A DNA stretch of 64,000 nt from the NCBI RefSeq assembly GCF_032191515.1, contig NC_091409.1, positions 4,418,501 to 4,482,500 on the forward strand, written 5' to 3'. Shown one piece after another: positions 62,291 through 64,000 of the stretch (positions within the stretch are counted from its first letter, which is position 1; every line of letters begins with the position of its first letter). The position numbers and the translations under genes were made by a program. The notes under the pieces were generated by a model. The model ran no database searches. It was given only the letters and a program-made list of their open reading frames with translations, and was not told where the DNA came from. Source of the DNA: Phaenicophaeus curvirostris (taxonomy: Eukaryota > Chordata > Aves > Cuculiformes > Cuculidae).

Positions 62291-64000
62291 ACTCTTATGT
62301 TCTAAAAATGCAGTTTACATGCACAGACATAATAGATTCATATACTTTCTAGAAGCATAAATACACAACTACAGCTTTTGAAATCTAACAGTACTTTCAC
62401 AAGATTTTTTTTTTTTTCTGAGGTTTTCAGTGGGAATGTTGTGCTGATTGTTTACATGGAAACATTGACATATGTGAGGTTTTTCACAAAGCCAGCTTTC
62501 TTTTGAAATCTGGATTTTAATAACCTGTGTGATGGAAATCACCAGTTAGATGGTAAAGCAGTTCATAGTGCTCTTTGCAGTGTTTAAAGGGAACTTGTGG
62601 AAGACCTGTATTAATTGTCTGTTCTGTATATTGCATTGTGTGTGTGACTGATTTTGCAAACTAGGTTCTCCCAAATAATTTAGGTCACAATTAGATGTGT
62701 GCAACATAGTTTTTAACTCTGTCTTTATATCAAAGTATATCATGACAAAATTATTCCACCTGTTGGGTTTTTCTTTTTCCAAAAGGTGCTGTTCACAGAG
62801 TAAGTGAATAGTCTGTCGGATATTATTTCTTCTCACAGTAAATCATCTTTGGTAGCTGGATGGTACAATGTGTTGTTACCCAGAATCTTAAAGAAGTAAA
62901 ACCAGGTGTCTTCACAGTGAAGTAGGTCTTGGGAGGGAAAGATGATGTAAGAGGAAGAGCATGGCAACAGGAAAGGGAAAGTATGTTTCTGCATCCAGCG
63001 AGGTCTGTTGTTCCCAGTGAGATGCCTGCTATGTCCATGGTCAGTGTTGCCGCGTGGCACTGACTGTGTAGAGCGCTTTAGATTACATCTGGTCAGCCAG
63101 CTCTGCCTTTGGGTGACTTTATTTCATCTTACAAGGTGACAGAGTGATCAAGAATAGTGTTAATGTGATTAGGAAACCTCTTTCAATTCAGCTGCAAGCG
63201 AGGACCCAACTAAATCTGATTTCCTGCTTGAAAGCTGTGCAGAGTTCCTGCTGCGCAGCCGTGGACTGGTGGCTCCTACCCCCCGGTCCCGCCTCTGCTC
63301 CTCCTTTTTGTTCTTCAATAGTGCAAAATAGAAAATCTCTTTGAGGTTAGCAGGATTACTGATGTGATATAAATGAAGAGTTTGATTTGCAAAAGATACT
63401 CGGTGGGTTTTGCTATTGCGTTTTAGCCGTTTTATCTGCAAAATGGTGCTTTGTCATAGGTCTGAGATGAATTGTTTCAGCTTCGATCTGAACATTCTGG
63501 GCACCTATTTCCCCCCTGTTTTCAAGTGCCCCTTACTTGGCCTCTGCCCTGTTTGCCATCCTAGCTGTTATATTTAGAGATAATTGCCATGTTGTTCTGT
63601 TAGAAATAACCCAGGCTGCTAAACCAAATTTATCTTATTGTTGAATCGTGAAGTACCACAGAATTTTTGTAATGTGGATTGGTAGCAAAATCTTAATTGA
63701 ATTTCCTTGCTTGTGGTCTTGTGTCTGTAGATGTTGACTGTGCTGCTCTGTTTTTATGAGGTGGATTGGCAGGTAGTGCTGTTTGTGTTCCTGTTAACTC
63801 CCATAGGGTGCAGTAAACAAATTTTAATGCAGATTTTATGGAATGTTTATGAAATCCATGAGCATGTTTTACTGCGTCAAAGACGCCATCTCTGGATGAA
63901 CGGCTGTGTTTAGAGCCCATATGCCTGTCAAGTGCATGTGTTTCAAAATTAAATTGGTGCATTAATTTTCATTTGTGTTCAGTAATTGAAATGGGTTTTA

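Larger units (their letters stand above)
38976..64000 (+). other. GNAS: GNAS intron 2 (partial, at least 25 kb)
   Basis: From the exon 2 donor to the window end I found no sequence encoding the exon 3 peptide (GGEEDPQAARS), the exon 4 peptide (KATKVQDIKNNLKE) or the following exons on the + strand. The intron therefore exceeds 25 kb, unless a short exon was missed by eye. The contents are mostly AT-rich unique sequence with T-rich runs, a pyrimidine tract near 42401-42427 and a few old repeats listed separately. No nested gene is supported. Confidence 0.8.

Overview
The window looks like a bird nuclear chromosome segment. It carries two CR1 LINE fragments, one with the typical avian 3' tail ending in ATTCTATGATTCTG, and one or two old MIR-like SINE remnants. 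It also has split vertebrate exons with consensus GT-AG splice sites and a single CpG-island promoter. No bacterial-type operons, ribosome binding sites or CRISPR arrays are present. Nearly all open frames are non-coding noise.

The only protein-coding gene I can support is the 5' part of GNAS (Gs-alpha, the stimulatory G-protein alpha subunit) on the + strand. Exon 1 coding sequence is 35782-35920 (139 nt, ending in phase 1). Intron 1 is 35921-38902. Exon 2 is 38903-38975 (73 nt, carrying the GTP-binding P-loop). Intron 2 then runs to the end of the window, at least 25 kb, with no recognisable exon 3 or later exon. The encoded start (MGCLGNSKTEDQRNEEK) is the Gs-alpha rather than the Golf-alpha (GNAL) form.

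Layout. From 1 to 32.2 kb there is upstream sequence with no supported gene. It contains a CR1 3' fragment (2645-3067), a degenerate TCTAGA-rich minisatellite (3119-3369) and a CpG-enriched block with a TATA box and MEF2-type motifs (3340-4250). An AT-rich block follows (5.69-8.26 kb), then an 18-bp palindrome with a perfect CArG box (10089-10106) and a MIR-like SINE (about 25.0-25.15 kb). From 32.25 to 32.61 kb lies an antisense CR1 fragment. Fused to it is a 2.2-kb composite minisatellite of 18- and 24-bp modules (32609-34799), which runs straight into the GNAS CpG island (about 34.74-36.48 kb). The promoter and 5' UTR are rich in homopolymer, purine and G tracts and contain a short upstream ORF. 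From 38.98 to 64 kb is intron 2 with scattered old repeats.

The most interesting feature is the module-built, higher-order minisatellite against the GNAS promoter. Its module lengths are multiples of three, so long frames stay open on both strands. No undescribed multigene system is visible.
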